The notes below the pieces were generated by a model that saw nothing but the letters and a program-made list of their open reading frames with translations, was not told the DNA's origin and made no database searches. From Bradyrhizobium retamae (GTDB taxonomy: Bacteria; Pseudomonadota; Alphaproteobacteria; Rhizobiales; Xanthobacteraceae): DNA of 64,000 nucleotides. Below are positions 8,854-16,269 of this stretch, in pieces; the first letter of the stretch is position 1; every line of letters starts with the position of its first letter. Made by a program: the position numbers and the translations under genes. The stretch covers positions 1 to 64,000 of the forward strand of contig NZ_LLYA01000158.1 in the NCBI RefSeq assembly GCF_001440415.1, in the 5' to 3' direction.

Positions 8854-8949
8854 TCATTCCAATCCGGCGCGGCGAAAGCCCTCGAGATAGTGCTCGCGAT
8901 CGGCGTCGAGCTTCCGCGATCCAGGCGAGCGAGATACTAACCTAACCAC
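8854..8949 (-). pseudogene. possible remnant or very small gene (31 codons)
   Basis: Reading from a GTG at 8949 to TGA at 8854 gives a peptide ending KLDADREHYLEGFRRAGLE. It has amphipathic, protein-like composition but no ribosome-binding site or recognised family. It may be the 3' remnant of a lost gene between the exported protein and the GFA gene. Confidence 0.2.
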
Positions 8950-8970
8950 TTTTCAAGTGGCTGGAGGAGA

Positions 8971-9396
8971 ATGATGAAGCATACTGGAAGCTGTTTTTGC
9001 GGTGTGGTTGAAATCCAGGTCACGGGGGCGCCGGAAGGAATGGGCTATTGTCATTGCCGTTCTTGTCGCTCGTGGTCCGGGGGACCGGTGAATGCCTTCA
9101 CGCTGTGGAAGCCGGATGCAGTACGGATCACGGCAGGTGCGCAACATGTTTCGACGTTCGAGAAGACGCCGATGAGCCAGCGCAAGTACTGTGAGGAGTG
9201 CGGCGGTCACCTGATGACAAACCACCCGACGCTTGGGCTGGTCGATGTCTTTGCCGCAACTCTTCCGACCCTACCTTTCACGCCCGGCGTGCACATCAAC
9301 TACGCCGAGACGGTGCTGCCGATGCGGGATGGGTTGCCCAAACTGAAAGATTTCCCGGCTGAGTTTGGCGGGTCCGGTGAAATGATTCCCGAGTAA
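8971..9396 (+). CDS. GFA-family zinc-binding protein
   Basis: 141 residues of the glutathione-dependent formaldehyde-activating (GFA/CENP-V) fold. Zinc ligands are visible as GSCFCG at the N-terminus, YCHCRSCRSWSG around residue 27-35 and KYCEECGGHL in the middle. GGAGGAGA lies just before the ATG pair at 8971/8974. Most family members are of unknown substrate and only some bind S-hydroxymethylglutathione, so formaldehyde metabolism should not be assumed. Confidence 0.82.
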   Translation: MMKHTGSCFCGVVEIQVTGAPEGMGYCHCRSCRSWSGGPVNAFTLWKPDAVRITAGAQHVSTFEKTPMSQRKYCEECGGHLMTNHPTLGLVDVFAATLPTLPFTPGVHINYAETVLPMRDGLPKLKDFPAEFGGSGEMIPE

Positions 9397-9703
9397 AGGG
9401 AACGGGCTTCTGGAGAAGTGGCGCCGCAGCGAACATTGTGTGCGGCGTCGGGCACATCAATAAGGCGCTGCTCGACTTCCGGACCCGACCCGGGAGTGGG
9501 CAGCGTCTTTTTTGGGCCCGTCACGTCGTGTCTGGGGCCTGCAGCTTGGATGCGAGGGCGTCTCACATACTGTAAGAGCTATGTCAGCGGCAGGTCCCGC
9601 CCTGCAAAATCGGGGTTTGGCGTTGCCCATCCGGTTCCGGTAAGAAAGCCTTGAGGGCGCGGCGAAAACCTTCATTCTGCCAAGCAAAAATAAACAAGAG
9701 GAA
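9397..9703. other. intergenic stretch, no gene seen
   Basis: About 300 bases between the GFA gene and the CoA-transferase. A GCCGCA...TGCGGC hairpin at about 9423-9446 is not followed by a T run. Short open frames here lack start signals and coding character. AAGAGGAA before 9704 is the ribosome-binding site of the next gene. Confidence 0.5.
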
Positions 9704-10975
9704 ATGCCGGAAATGACTGCCAGACCGCAGTTGCCAGAGCGAACGCCGCGCGCAAAGGGCGAACCGACCGCACTGGACGGTCTACTGGTCGTCGACTTCA
9801 CCAGGGTCGTTGCCGGTCCGGCCTGCACGCAAACGTTGGCCGATTTCGGTGCTGAGGTGATCAAGATCGAAAACCCCGATGGGGGCGACGATACCCGGCA
9901 CTATGAGCATGCGGAAATCGGCGGCGAGAGCGCGGCCTTCCTCAGCCTCAATCGCAACAAGCGCGGCATCACGCTCGATTTCAACAATCCTGCGGCGCTC
10001 GAAGTCGCCCGCGAACTGATCGCGAAGGCGGACGTCGTGGTGGAGAATTTCTCCGGCGGCGTGATGAAGAAGTTCGGTCTCGATTATGCTTCCGTGGCGC
10101 CGACCAATCCGCGGCTGATCTATTGCTCGATCTCGGCCTATGGCCGCAAGGGTGAGTTCGCGTTGCGTCCGGGCTTCGATCCGATCACGCAGGCCGAGAG
10201 CGGCTTCATGTCGCTGAACGGCTTTCCGGATGGCGAGCCGGTGCGGACCGGTCCGCCGATCGTCGATATGGCGACAGGCATGTCGGCATGCAACGCAATC
10301 CTGCTGGCGCTGATAGCCCGCGACCGGCTCGGCTGCGGCCAGCAGGTCGAGATCGCGCTGATTGACACCGCCGTGTCGATGACCGGTTTCTATGGCATGG
10401 CCTATCTCATCAGTGGCGCGAACCCGGGCCGTTTCGGAAATTCGCCGAACGGCTCACCCACCGTCGGCGTCTATCAGGCATCCGATGGACCGCTTTACAT
10501 GGCCTGCGCCAATGACCGGCTCTACCGCCGGCTTGTGGTGGACGTGCTTGAACGGCCGGATCTCGTCACGGATCCCGAGTTCGCGCACAGGAAAAACCGA
10601 ACTGCCAACAGAGAAAAGTTGCGTGCCATCATCGCCGGCGTCTTTGCGACCGACAGTCTTGAGAATTGGATGGCGAAGATGAAGAAGGCCAACATACCGG
10701 TTGGCTATCTGCGCACGGTAGAGGAGGGGTTCAACGCGCCGGAAGTGCGCGACCGCCATCGTCTCAGCCGGATCCCGCATCCGACCGCGGGCGCCGTCCC
10801 CAATATTGAAACGCCGCTGCAGATGAGCTTGACGCCAACCGTCGATCCCGTGGCGGCGCCGCTGCTGGGTGAGCATACCAGGGAGGTGCTCCAAAAGACG
10901 CTCGGATACGATGAGCGGCGTATTGCGGCTCTGACCAAGGCGGGGGCTTTCGGGAAAACGGGTAACGCGGCTTGA
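9704..10975 (+). CDS. class III (CaiB/BaiF/Frc) CoA-transferase
   Basis: 423 residues. The family N-terminus is plain (LDGLLVVDFTRVVAGPACTQ, then FGAEVIKIENPDGGD), and the catalytic aspartate is Asp188 in GPPIVDMATGM, equivalent to Asp169 of formyl-CoA transferase. The enzyme moves CoA between carboxylic acids through an aspartyl-CoA anhydride intermediate. The following 2-hydroxyacid oxidase gene lies about 140 bp downstream on the same strand, so the pair may act on one carboxylate. The acyl donor and acceptor cannot be read from sequence. Confidence 0.88.
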   Translation: MPEMTARPQLPERTPRAKGEPTALDGLLVVDFTRVVAGPACTQTLADFGAEVIKIENPDGGDDTRHYEHAEIGGESAAFLSLNRNKRGITLDFNNPAALEVARELIAKADVVVENFSGGVMKKFGLDYASVAPTNPRLIYCSISAYGRKGEFALRPGFDPITQAESGFMSLNGFPDGEPVRTGPPIVDMATGMSACNAILLALIARDRLGCGQQVEIALIDTAVSMTGFYGMAYLISGANPGRFGNSPNGSPTVGVYQASDGPLYMACANDRLYRRLVVDVLERPDLVTDPEFAHRKNRTANREKLRAIIAGVFATDSLENWMAKMKKANIPVGYLRTVEEGFNAPEVRDRHRLSRIPHPTAGAVPNIETPLQMSLTPTVDPVAAPLLGEHTREVLQKTLGYDERRIAALTKAGAFGKTGNAA

Positions 10976-11117
10976 GCGAAGCTGATCTTCGTTCTATCCC
11001 GATGTATCTCGCAAACGAATGACATCTCTGCGTTTGCACTACGCCTAACCCGTTCAAAGCGGTAGCTTTTTCCGTTCTTCTACGGCTAATGTGCCGCCAA
11101 AGCGGGAGAGAAACATC

Positions 11118-12251
11118 ATGAACGACGGGACCTCCATACGGTCGGCGAGAAATGTCGAGCTCGGCGCCAGCGGCGAAGAATTCCAGAATCTCCACGAATT
11201 CATTCGGAAGGCACGCGCCCGGCTCAACCAGAACGCATGGGACTATATCGTCGGGGCCTCCGAAACGGAGACCACGATGCGTCGCAACCGCATGGCGCTC
11301 GACGAGATTGCATTCCGGCCTCGGGTATTGCGCAATGTCGTGGAAGTTGACCCCTCGACCGAGGTTTTCGGCCGCCGCCTGCGTTTGCCTGTCATGATTG
11401 CGCCGGTCGGTGCGCTGGAGATTTTCGATCCCAATTCAGGCGCCGCGGTCGCGCGCGGAGCCGGGCAGTTCGGCGCCGTACACATGTTGAGTTCGGTGTC
11501 CGAACCGGGACTGGAAGCGACGGCCAAAGCTGCACCCGGCGCATTGCGCATCTATCAGCTCTATGTCCGCGGCGACGACGTCTTTGTTGAAGACGTTGTC
11601 AGCCGCTCTATCGAGAATGGCTATGCCGCCTTTTGCCTGACGGTCGACACCGCGCATTACAGCCGGCGCGAGCGCGATATCGCCAAGCGGTATGTCCGCG
11701 AAAGCCGTATTCGGGCCACCGGCGGCGACTTCCAGAAAGGGCTGGAATGGCGCACGGTGAAGCTGATCAAGGACAAGTATGATATTCCGCTGGTGATCAA
11801 GGGCATCGCCACGGCGGAAGACGCGGCCATCGCGCTCGATCATGGCGTGGACTGGATCTATGTGTCGAACCATGGTGGCCGCCAGCTCGACCACGGACGC
11901 GGCGCAATGCACGTCTTGCCGGAAATCGTCAACGCGGTTGCCGGTCGCGCCAGGATCATGGTTGACGGGTCGTTCTGCCGCGGTACCGACATCGTAAAGG
12001 CGATTGCCTCCGGCGCCGATCTGGTCGGCATCGGCCGTCTGCAGTGCTGGGCACTCGCGGCCGCAGGCGAGGCCGGCATCGTGCGGATGCTTGAATTGCT
12101 GGAAGACGAAGTGATCCGCTGCCTCGGGCTGCTCGGCGTCACCCGCTTGGGCGAGCTCGACAAGTCCTATCTGCATGCAGCTACGGCGACCAATCCACCC
12201 AGCGTGTTCAGCGCTTTTCCGTTGCTGGATATCGAGCCCTACCGCTATTGA
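11118..12251 (+). CDS. FMN-dependent alpha-hydroxy-acid oxidase/dehydrogenase
   Basis: 377 residues from the ATG at 11118, behind GGGAGAG. An upstream in-frame ATG at 11091 has no comparable site. It is an FMN TIM barrel of the LldD / glycolate oxidase / lactate monooxygenase family, with NAWDYIVGASETETTMRRNR near the N-terminus and the catalytic HxGR motif in VSNHGGRQLDHGRG, followed by IMVDGSFCRGTDIVKAIASG for phosphate binding. It oxidises an L-2-hydroxy acid to the 2-oxo acid. The substrate is unknown. It follows the CoA-transferase and is probably soluble. Confidence 0.88.
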   Translation: MNDGTSIRSARNVELGASGEEFQNLHEFIRKARARLNQNAWDYIVGASETETTMRRNRMALDEIAFRPRVLRNVVEVDPSTEVFGRRLRLPVMIAPVGALEIFDPNSGAAVARGAGQFGAVHMLSSVSEPGLEATAKAAPGALRIYQLYVRGDDVFVEDVVSRSIENGYAAFCLTVDTAHYSRRERDIAKRYVRESRIRATGGDFQKGLEWRTVKLIKDKYDIPLVIKGIATAEDAAIALDHGVDWIYVSNHGGRQLDHGRGAMHVLPEIVNAVAGRARIMVDGSFCRGTDIVKAIASGADLVGIGRLQCWALAAAGEAGIVRMLELLEDEVIRCLGLLGVTRLGELDKSYLHAATATNPPSVFSAFPLLDIEPYRY

Positions 12252-12410
12252 GGAGCCGAAAGCTGCGGCCGGTCCGGAGCGCGGATACCTCTGGTCGGTG
12301 CTGTCTTCGCGTCGTCGGGAACCTGACATCGATTGCCGCATTATCAGGCGCGTCCAGGGCCGCCGCAGCCACGATAGATCTGATTCAAATGGCCCAATAA
12401 GTGAACGCGA

Positions 12411-12617
12411 ATGGCAGAAAATCCTTTCGCTGAATTCAGCCTCGAGAAGACTATCGATCTCCGCTGGACGTTGCGGGACATCCAAGCTCGCCGACTGAAA
12501 CTGTCGCCGGTCAGCGACGAAGACTTGAGAATACTGACCGGTCTCGGCCTGGTCGAAGTGCGCGACGAGGGGATCGTGCTGACACAGGCGGGAATCGCCG
12601 TGCTGAACGGCTCGTAA
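12411..12617 (+). CDS. 68-residue hypothetical protein
   Basis: A small acidic protein (MAENPFAEFSLEKTIDLRWT ... LGLVEVRDEGIVLTQAGIAV) whose C-terminal half resembles a winged-helix end. No firm family. It converges with the zinc-ribbon gene, the two stop codons being directly adjacent at 12615-12620. The 160 bp before it hold no gene. Confidence 0.55.
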   Translation: MAENPFAEFSLEKTIDLRWTLRDIQARRLKLSPVSDEDLRILTGLGLVEVRDEGIVLTQAGIAVLNGS

Positions 12618-12746
12618 TCAGCGCGCCTTCAGGAAACTCTCGCCGGAGTCGCAAGGCATGCAGCGGTAGGTCAGCACGTCGTAATTCTGGTCGCGTGGCT
12701 CGATCGCGGCGAGCCGCATCTGTGCGCCGCATTTCATGCACGGCAT
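12618..12746 (-). CDS. 42-residue zinc-ribbon protein
   Basis: Reading from ATG at 12746 gives MPCMKCGAQMRLAAIEPRDQ followed by a second pair in YRCMPCDSGESF and a TGA at 12618. Two CxxC knuckles about 30 residues apart make a rubredoxin-like zinc ribbon. The product is too small for most gene finders. Role unknown; similar short ribbons are often nucleic-acid or partner-protein adaptors. Confidence 0.6.
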   Translation of the reverse strand: MPCMKCGAQMRLAAIEPRDQNYDVLTYRCMPCDSGESFLKAR

Positions 12747-12761
12747 TCTATGCCGGTTTGA

Positions 12762-13056
12762 AAGCGCGTGCAGGTCGGCGTTGGTCGAAATGTTTGCAGC
12801 ATCTTATCTCCATGTCCCCAGAGAGACTTAAAGCAGAGACGCAACGCCACCGACAGCCGATCCCTAAGCCTGAGTCACTATGCCATACTGTTGCCACCAT
12901 TGTAATCGGGCACCGCACCCGTACGGCTACGGGCCATGAGGGAAGGAAATCATTCCTTGGGCATTCTGGAGGGTCGGCCGCATGCCGGCCGCCGAGGTCT
13001 ATCTCGGAGCTCGGTCCAATACGGCGCAGGACGCAGCCGGGAATTGTGCTAACCTG
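12762..13056. other. intergenic stretch, no gene seen
   Basis: About 295 bases between the zinc-ribbon gene and the phasin leader. GGCCGCATGCCGGCC-like symmetry at about 12975-12990 is the only notable structure. No convincing gene. Confidence 0.4.
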
Positions 13057-13072
13057 CCAATGTCGACATTGG
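13057..13072. promoter_or_regulatory. 16-bp perfect palindrome in the phasin leader
   Basis: CCAATGTCGACATTGG is an exact palindrome immediately upstream of GGAGAAG, the ribosome-binding site of the phasin gene (ATG 13083). It could be an operator or an mRNA hairpin placed to influence initiation. Confidence 0.45.
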
Positions 13073-13082
13073 AGAAGCGACC

Positions 13083-13436
13083 ATGACTGAACCGAAACTC
13101 GAAGTCCCGGCTGAGCTGCGCGAGTTGGCCGAGAGAACTATCGATCAGGCAGAAAAAGCGTTCGGCATGTTCTTCGATGCCGCCGGAAAGTCCATGACGT
13201 CGATGCCGGGGGCGGGTACGGAAATTTCCAAACAGGCGCTGTCGTTTACCGAACAGAATATGAAGGCTGCGTTCGAGCATGCCCGCAAACTGGTCCATGC
13301 AACCGATCTCCAGGAAGCGATGCAGATCCAGTCTGAATTCCTGCGCAGCCAGTTCACCAACGCGGGCGAACATATGCGACAGATAACCGGCGGCGTCATG
13401 TCCGCCGCAAAGGATTCGACGAAGGGCAAGTTCTGA
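13083..13436 (+). CDS. phasin family protein
   Basis: 117 residues, nearly all helix, with the phasin pattern (ELRELAERTIDQAEKAFGMF ... EFLRSQFTNAGEHMRQITGG). Phasins coat polyhydroxyalkanoate granules and limit their size. The length suits the short rhizobial phasins. It stands alone, behind a 16-bp palindrome, and converges with the next gene six bases away. No PHA synthase lies in the window. Confidence 0.85.
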   Translation: MTEPKLEVPAELRELAERTIDQAEKAFGMFFDAAGKSMTSMPGAGTEISKQALSFTEQNMKAAFEHARKLVHATDLQEAMQIQSEFLRSQFTNAGEHMRQITGGVMSAAKDSTKGKF

Positions 13437-13442
13437 GGGCTG

Positions 13443-13727
13443 CTAGCGGCGACGTCCGATCGCGACACCGAACAAAAAGGCGACGAACAGACTGGCCAGC
13501 GGCGCTTCGCGAGTGATCGCGCTGATGGTCGAGAGCGGCATTCCCGGTTTCCGTGCCGCCGTGACTGCATCGCTTAGCCGGGCCACCGCGGCCTGCAGCG
13601 CGGCGGACACTTCTGTCAGCGTGCGTGACACATCGGTCGCGGTATCAATCGCGCGTTCCGCCATGCCGGGCTGGGATGGTCCTGAGGTTTCATTCACAAT
13701 TTGCAACTCACTCGATCGCTTTGGCAT
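13443..13727 (-). CDS. small C-tail-anchored membrane protein
   Basis: 94 residues from the ATG at 13727 (MPKRSSELQIVNE...); a longer frame reaches 13844 but its extra N-terminus looks non-coding. A helical stretch (DTATDVSRTLTEVSAALQAA) precedes a single C-terminal membrane segment (EAPLASLFVAFLFGVAIGRR). The layout resembles the ElaB/YqjD-DUF883 group of tail-anchored proteins, without enough similarity to assign it. Confidence 0.6.
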   Translation of the reverse strand: MPKRSSELQIVNETSGPSQPGMAERAIDTATDVSRTLTEVSAALQAAVARLSDAVTAARKPGMPLSTISAITREAPLASLFVAFLFGVAIGRRR

Positions 13728-13867
13728 TCGCCGAGCGACGGCTGATGTTCCGACAATGCGTGGCCAATACATTTGTTCCCAATAGGTCCCACCTCTGCAG
13801 GTCGATGAGGGAACTTTCGGCATCGTCCGGATTTGATCTGGCAAGAGGAAGCAACGCGGGTTTTCCG

Positions 13868-14152
13868 ATGGCGAAAGAATTGACTGAAGATCAGTTGATC
13901 AGAAGCGGTGGCGTGCCATTGAAGGTCGCGATTGGGGTCGCCATTCTCGGCGTGCTCGGCATGCTGATCGTTGATCATGGGCCGTGGAACAAGCCGAAAG
14001 TACAGCACCCAACGATCGCTAATTACAGCACCACCGGCGAAGCTGCACGGGCAGCCGGTGCGCAGGTCATGCCAACCGAGCCGAAGCTTGAGGTGGAGCC
14101 TGAACCGCCCGTACCAAAGCCGGTTCACCCGGCTAATCGCGCGCCGCAATAA
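13868..14152 (+). CDS. small single-pass membrane protein
   Basis: 94 residues from ATG 13868 (MAKELTEDQLIRSGGVPLKV). One membrane segment (AIGVAILGVLGMLIVDHGPW) is followed by a Pro/Glu-rich tail (EPKLEVEPEPPVPKPVHP) typical of a periplasm-facing linker. No family recognised. It is the last gene before the 172-bp repeat array. Confidence 0.55.
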   Translation: MAKELTEDQLIRSGGVPLKVAIGVAILGVLGMLIVDHGPWNKPKVQHPTIANYSTTGEAARAAGAQVMPTEPKLEVEPEPPVPKPVHPANRAPQ

Positions 14153-14371
14153 AGCGTGCCGTTTGACCCGCCGGGCAAATCGCCGGCATAGCTGTATCAT
14201 CACGGAAATTCGCAGGGCTCCGAAAGAGCTCATTAGGATGGCCTCCTTGCGCTCAGTTGAACCGCGGATTGCGCCATCCACGGCCAACGATTTCGTTTCG
14301 ATATCGCTGCGTTCGATTTGAGGCTGCACCGGTACTTGACGTGTCGGGCAAATCAGGTGCACGATGACACC

Positions 14372-14418
14372 ATCGCCGATACAGTAGAGCCCGCGCCGCA
14401 AAACGGTGACGGGCTTTT
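14372..14418 (+). ncRNA. candidate short RNA, repeat module 2
   Basis: Promoter-like TTGACG (14336-14341), 17-nt spacer, weak GCACGA (14359-14364). A predicted ~47-nt transcript ends at the terminator AGCCCG-cgccg-CAAAA-cggtg-A-CGGGCTTTT. No open frame or start signal is present. Confidence 0.3.
14388..14418 (+). terminator. intrinsic terminator of module 2
   Basis: Stem AGCCCG/CGGGCT extended by CGCCG/CGGTG around CAAAA, followed by TTTT. Confidence 0.65.
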
Positions 14419-14542
14419 CACTTCATAAGAGTTTCAACCAGCCGGTTTCAAATTGTCGTAGCCGTTTCGTCGAGTTTTCCGCAATTCGTTGACCACTCGA
14501 AAACGGTTTGACATGTCGGGCAAATCACCGGCATAACGTCAT

Positions 14543-14592
14543 CATCGCGAAAATTGCCAAGCCCGCACGGAGAAATCCGTCGCGGGCTTTTT
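14543..14592 (+). ncRNA. candidate short RNA, repeat module 3
   Basis: The best-preserved module: consensus -35 TTGACA (14508-14513), 17-nt spacer, GCATAA (14531-14536). A predicted ~50-nt RNA (starting near CATCGCG) ends in a strong terminator. It has the same start and body pattern as modules 1 and 2. Confidence 0.38.
14560..14592 (+). terminator. intrinsic terminator of module 3
   Basis: AGCCCGC-ACGGA-GAAA-TCCGT-C-GCGGGCT followed by TTTT: a 12-bp GC-rich stem with a GAAA tetraloop and one bulged base. Confidence 0.75.
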
Positions 14593-14845
14593 GTTTGGAA
14601 TTCTCGAATCGGACGGCGGCCGCACATCGACGCCGCAACTCCCAACGCCCCCCGCCCGGGCGTCACGAGCGCGCCGCCGTCCGAACTTTCCATCACACCC
14701 AATTGGCCGGCATGCGCGAACATGCCGACCCGCGGCGCGGATCGTCACGCGCCGCACGCGGCCCCCGTCGGGATAAGGTTCGCGCCCCAAATGATCTGCG
14801 CCTGCACACCGCGATCATGCCGCACATTTTTTTGGAGCGACGCCG

Positions 14846-14917
14846 ATGACCGCCTGCCGGATCTCGCTTGCGCTTGTCGGCCTCATTGTCATCGCCGTAT
14901 CGGAGGAGTTCTCGTGA
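14846..14917 (+). CDS. possible 23-residue hydrophobic peptide
   Basis: ATG at 14846 behind TTGGAGCG gives MTACRISLALVGLIVIAVSE, and the gene ends in a GTGA overlap with the next. The coupling and hydrophobic core support it; the length does not allow more. Confidence 0.3.
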   Translation: MTACRISLALVGLIVIAVSEEFS

Positions 14918-15075
14918 GCATCGACGTCATTCAGTTCATCCCGCATCTCAAACGCGACGACGCGAAGACGGATTTTCCAACAATTGCCTTTCGCACCACT
15001 CTGCGAGAGCCCTCCATCGGTCGTATCGATGCAAGTTCAGGCAAGCATGGCGGACCGCACAGCCGAGAAGCCTAA
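14914..15075 (+). CDS. 53-residue phage-type protein
   Basis: GTG start at 14914 with GGAGGAG eight bases upstream. The product begins VSIDVIQFIPHLKRDDAKTD and continues FPTIAFRTTLREPS. It directly precedes (zero gap) the terminase small-like gene, a position and sequence style I associate with small leader genes of rhizobial prophages. No function known. Confidence 0.5.
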   Translation: MSIDVIQFIPHLKRDDAKTDFPTIAFRTTLREPSIGRIDASSGKHGGPHSREA

Positions 15076-15447
15076 ATGGGCAAAGCAAAGGCTCTTGTTG
15101 AAATTCGTTCTCTGGCACGGAGCCACACCAGAACCGCGATCCGCGTTCTCGTCGGCATCATGCGAAGCAAGGATGCCACTCCCGCCGCTCGCGTCTCGGC
15201 CGCCAATGCCATTCTCGACCGCGGCTGGGGCAAGGCCACACAGCCGCTGGAGAACGGCGGTGACAGCGCGCTCGAACTCATACACAGGATCGAGCGTGTT
15301 ATAGTTCATCCTGAAAAGGGAGACGAGCAAAATTCGCGCTATTGCGGTCCGCGGACAGTCGCAGGCAATAGATGTGCCCAGATTTCGGCCAGCCTGAAGA
15401 ACGCCGCTGATGCAGATCGAGGAGTCTCTCTGCACGAAAAATCCTGA
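15076..15447 (+). CDS. terminase small-subunit-like phage protein
   Basis: 123 residues. Residues 1-60 (EIRSLARSHTRTAIRVLVGI ... AARVSAANAILDRGWGKATQ) have the compact helical pattern of small DNA-packaging subunits and lie just upstream of a terminase large fragment. After about residue 80 the sequence becomes irregular (Cys and Arg rich), so the C-terminus may be out of frame relative to the ancestor. The small subunit would recognise packaging sites; here it is orphaned. Confidence 0.55.
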   Translation: MGKAKALVEIRSLARSHTRTAIRVLVGIMRSKDATPAARVSAANAILDRGWGKATQPLENGGDSALELIHRIERVIVHPEKGDEQNSRYCGPRTVAGNRCAQISASLKNAADADRGVSLHEKS

Positions 15448-15453
15448 AATCAT
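15430..15453 (+). repeat. 24-nt direct repeat, copy 1
   Basis: CTGCACGAAAAATCCTGAAATCAT-type 24-mer; the partner at 16163-16186 differs at two positions. In one frame both encode CTKNPEI. Copy 1 lies inside a possible 29-codon frame (15410-15499) beginning MQIEESLCTKNPEI. Confidence 0.6.
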
Positions 15454-15611
15454 CAGCGAGACTGACTGGAATCGTGCGCTGACCGGCTGTCTTCGGTAAA
15501 GAACAGCGGCAGCAAAGCGTATTTTATGCATGCCCAGTGTCGCGTTCGCCACCGTCCTTGCGCTGCCACAACCTGTCGCGCGCCTCTCCATCCACTAAGG
15601 TAGGCCCGCCA

Positions 15612-16133
15612 TTGTCCATCTTGAAAATCCCGACAGCGAAGGTCTTCGAGCCGCTTCTGGAACCTGCACGCTACAAAGGGGTTTACGGCGGTCGCGGCTC
15701 GGGTAAATCGCATTTCTTCGGCGAACTGCTGGTCGAGATATGCCAGGCCGAGCGTGGGACGCTTGCGGTCAGCATTCGCGAGGCGCAGCGGACGTTGGCG
15801 CAATCGAGCAAGCGGCTGATCGAGAGCAAGATTGCGTCCCTCGGCGTTGGTAACGGCTTCAAGCTCTACAGCGACAAGATCGAGACGCCCGGTGACGGTC
15901 TTGTAATCTTCCGTGGGATGCAGTATGACGCCGGAAAATACCGCCTGATGATGAAGGCGAGGGATGCCGCCGCGGCAAGACCGCTGCCGCCGGTCGTGCG
16001 GCCCGGCACGTCGCGTACACCTTCGGAACGGCAGCAGGCAGATCTGCGGACGCTTAGCGCTAAACTCTCAAGCTCCGGCGACATCAAAGATGCGGTGGCG
16101 CTGTATCACGCGCGGAAATCCGGCAGGCGCTGA
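15612..16133 (+). pseudogene. terminase large-subunit stub fused to another phage protein's tail
   Basis: Reading from a TTG at 15612 (SILKIPTAKVFEPLLEPARY; GTG 15537 is an alternative) the protein begins as a phage terminase ATPase with Walker A GVYGGRGSGKSHFF and the following helix. It runs normally to about residue 110 (GLVIFRGMQYDAGK). It then switches to an Ala/Pro-rich linker and RPGTSRTPSERQQADLRTLS, which has the style of the C-terminus of a different phage protein. Walker B, the coupling motif and the nuclease domain are missing. The simplest reading is an in-frame deletion that removed most of the packaging and head genes, with the junction near 15945-15965. Confidence 0.65.
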
Positions 16134-16136
16134 GAA

Positions 16137-16237
16137 GTGCGCAGACAGGAGTGGCCAGGGATCTGCACAAAAAATCCTGAAATTATGCGCGCAAGGTCCA
16201 GGCGCGGTTCACGAATAATCCCATCGACGGGCCTTAA
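16137..16237 (+). pseudogene. small phage gene with a 1-base frameshift
   Basis: GTG at 16137, four bases after the previous stop. It reads RRQEWPGICTKNPEIMR, and then, in the next frame, KVQARFTNNPIDGP and TAA at 16235. The join needs one extra base near 16190 (ATGCGCGC|AAG). The 24-nt repeat copy 2 lies inside it. Unidentified. Confidence 0.35.
16163..16186 (+). repeat. 24-nt direct repeat, copy 2
   Basis: CTGCACAAAAAATCCTGAAATTAT-type copy of the element at 15430-15453, 733 bp downstream, flanking the fused terminase remnant. Confidence 0.6.
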
Positions 16238-16269
16238 AGTTGGCCCCTCCCGCGGAGGCCGAAGCCGGC

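Larger units (their letters stand above)
14163..14592 (+). repeat. three tandem promoter-like modules at ~172-bp spacing
   Basis: The core is TTGAC-N-(17-nt spacer)-GCAYRR, with a conserved spacer (YGYCGGGCAAATC) and a downstream ATCATC-like stretch. Cores begin at 14163, 14336 and 14508, i.e. 173 and 172 bp apart. Modules 2 and 3 end in clear intrinsic terminators (14388-14418, 14560-14592); module 1 has only a weak GGCTC/GAGCT hairpin. The repeat is visible directly. Its meaning (small-RNA genes or copies of a dispersed intergenic element) is inference. No protein gene lies within it. Confidence 0.7.
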
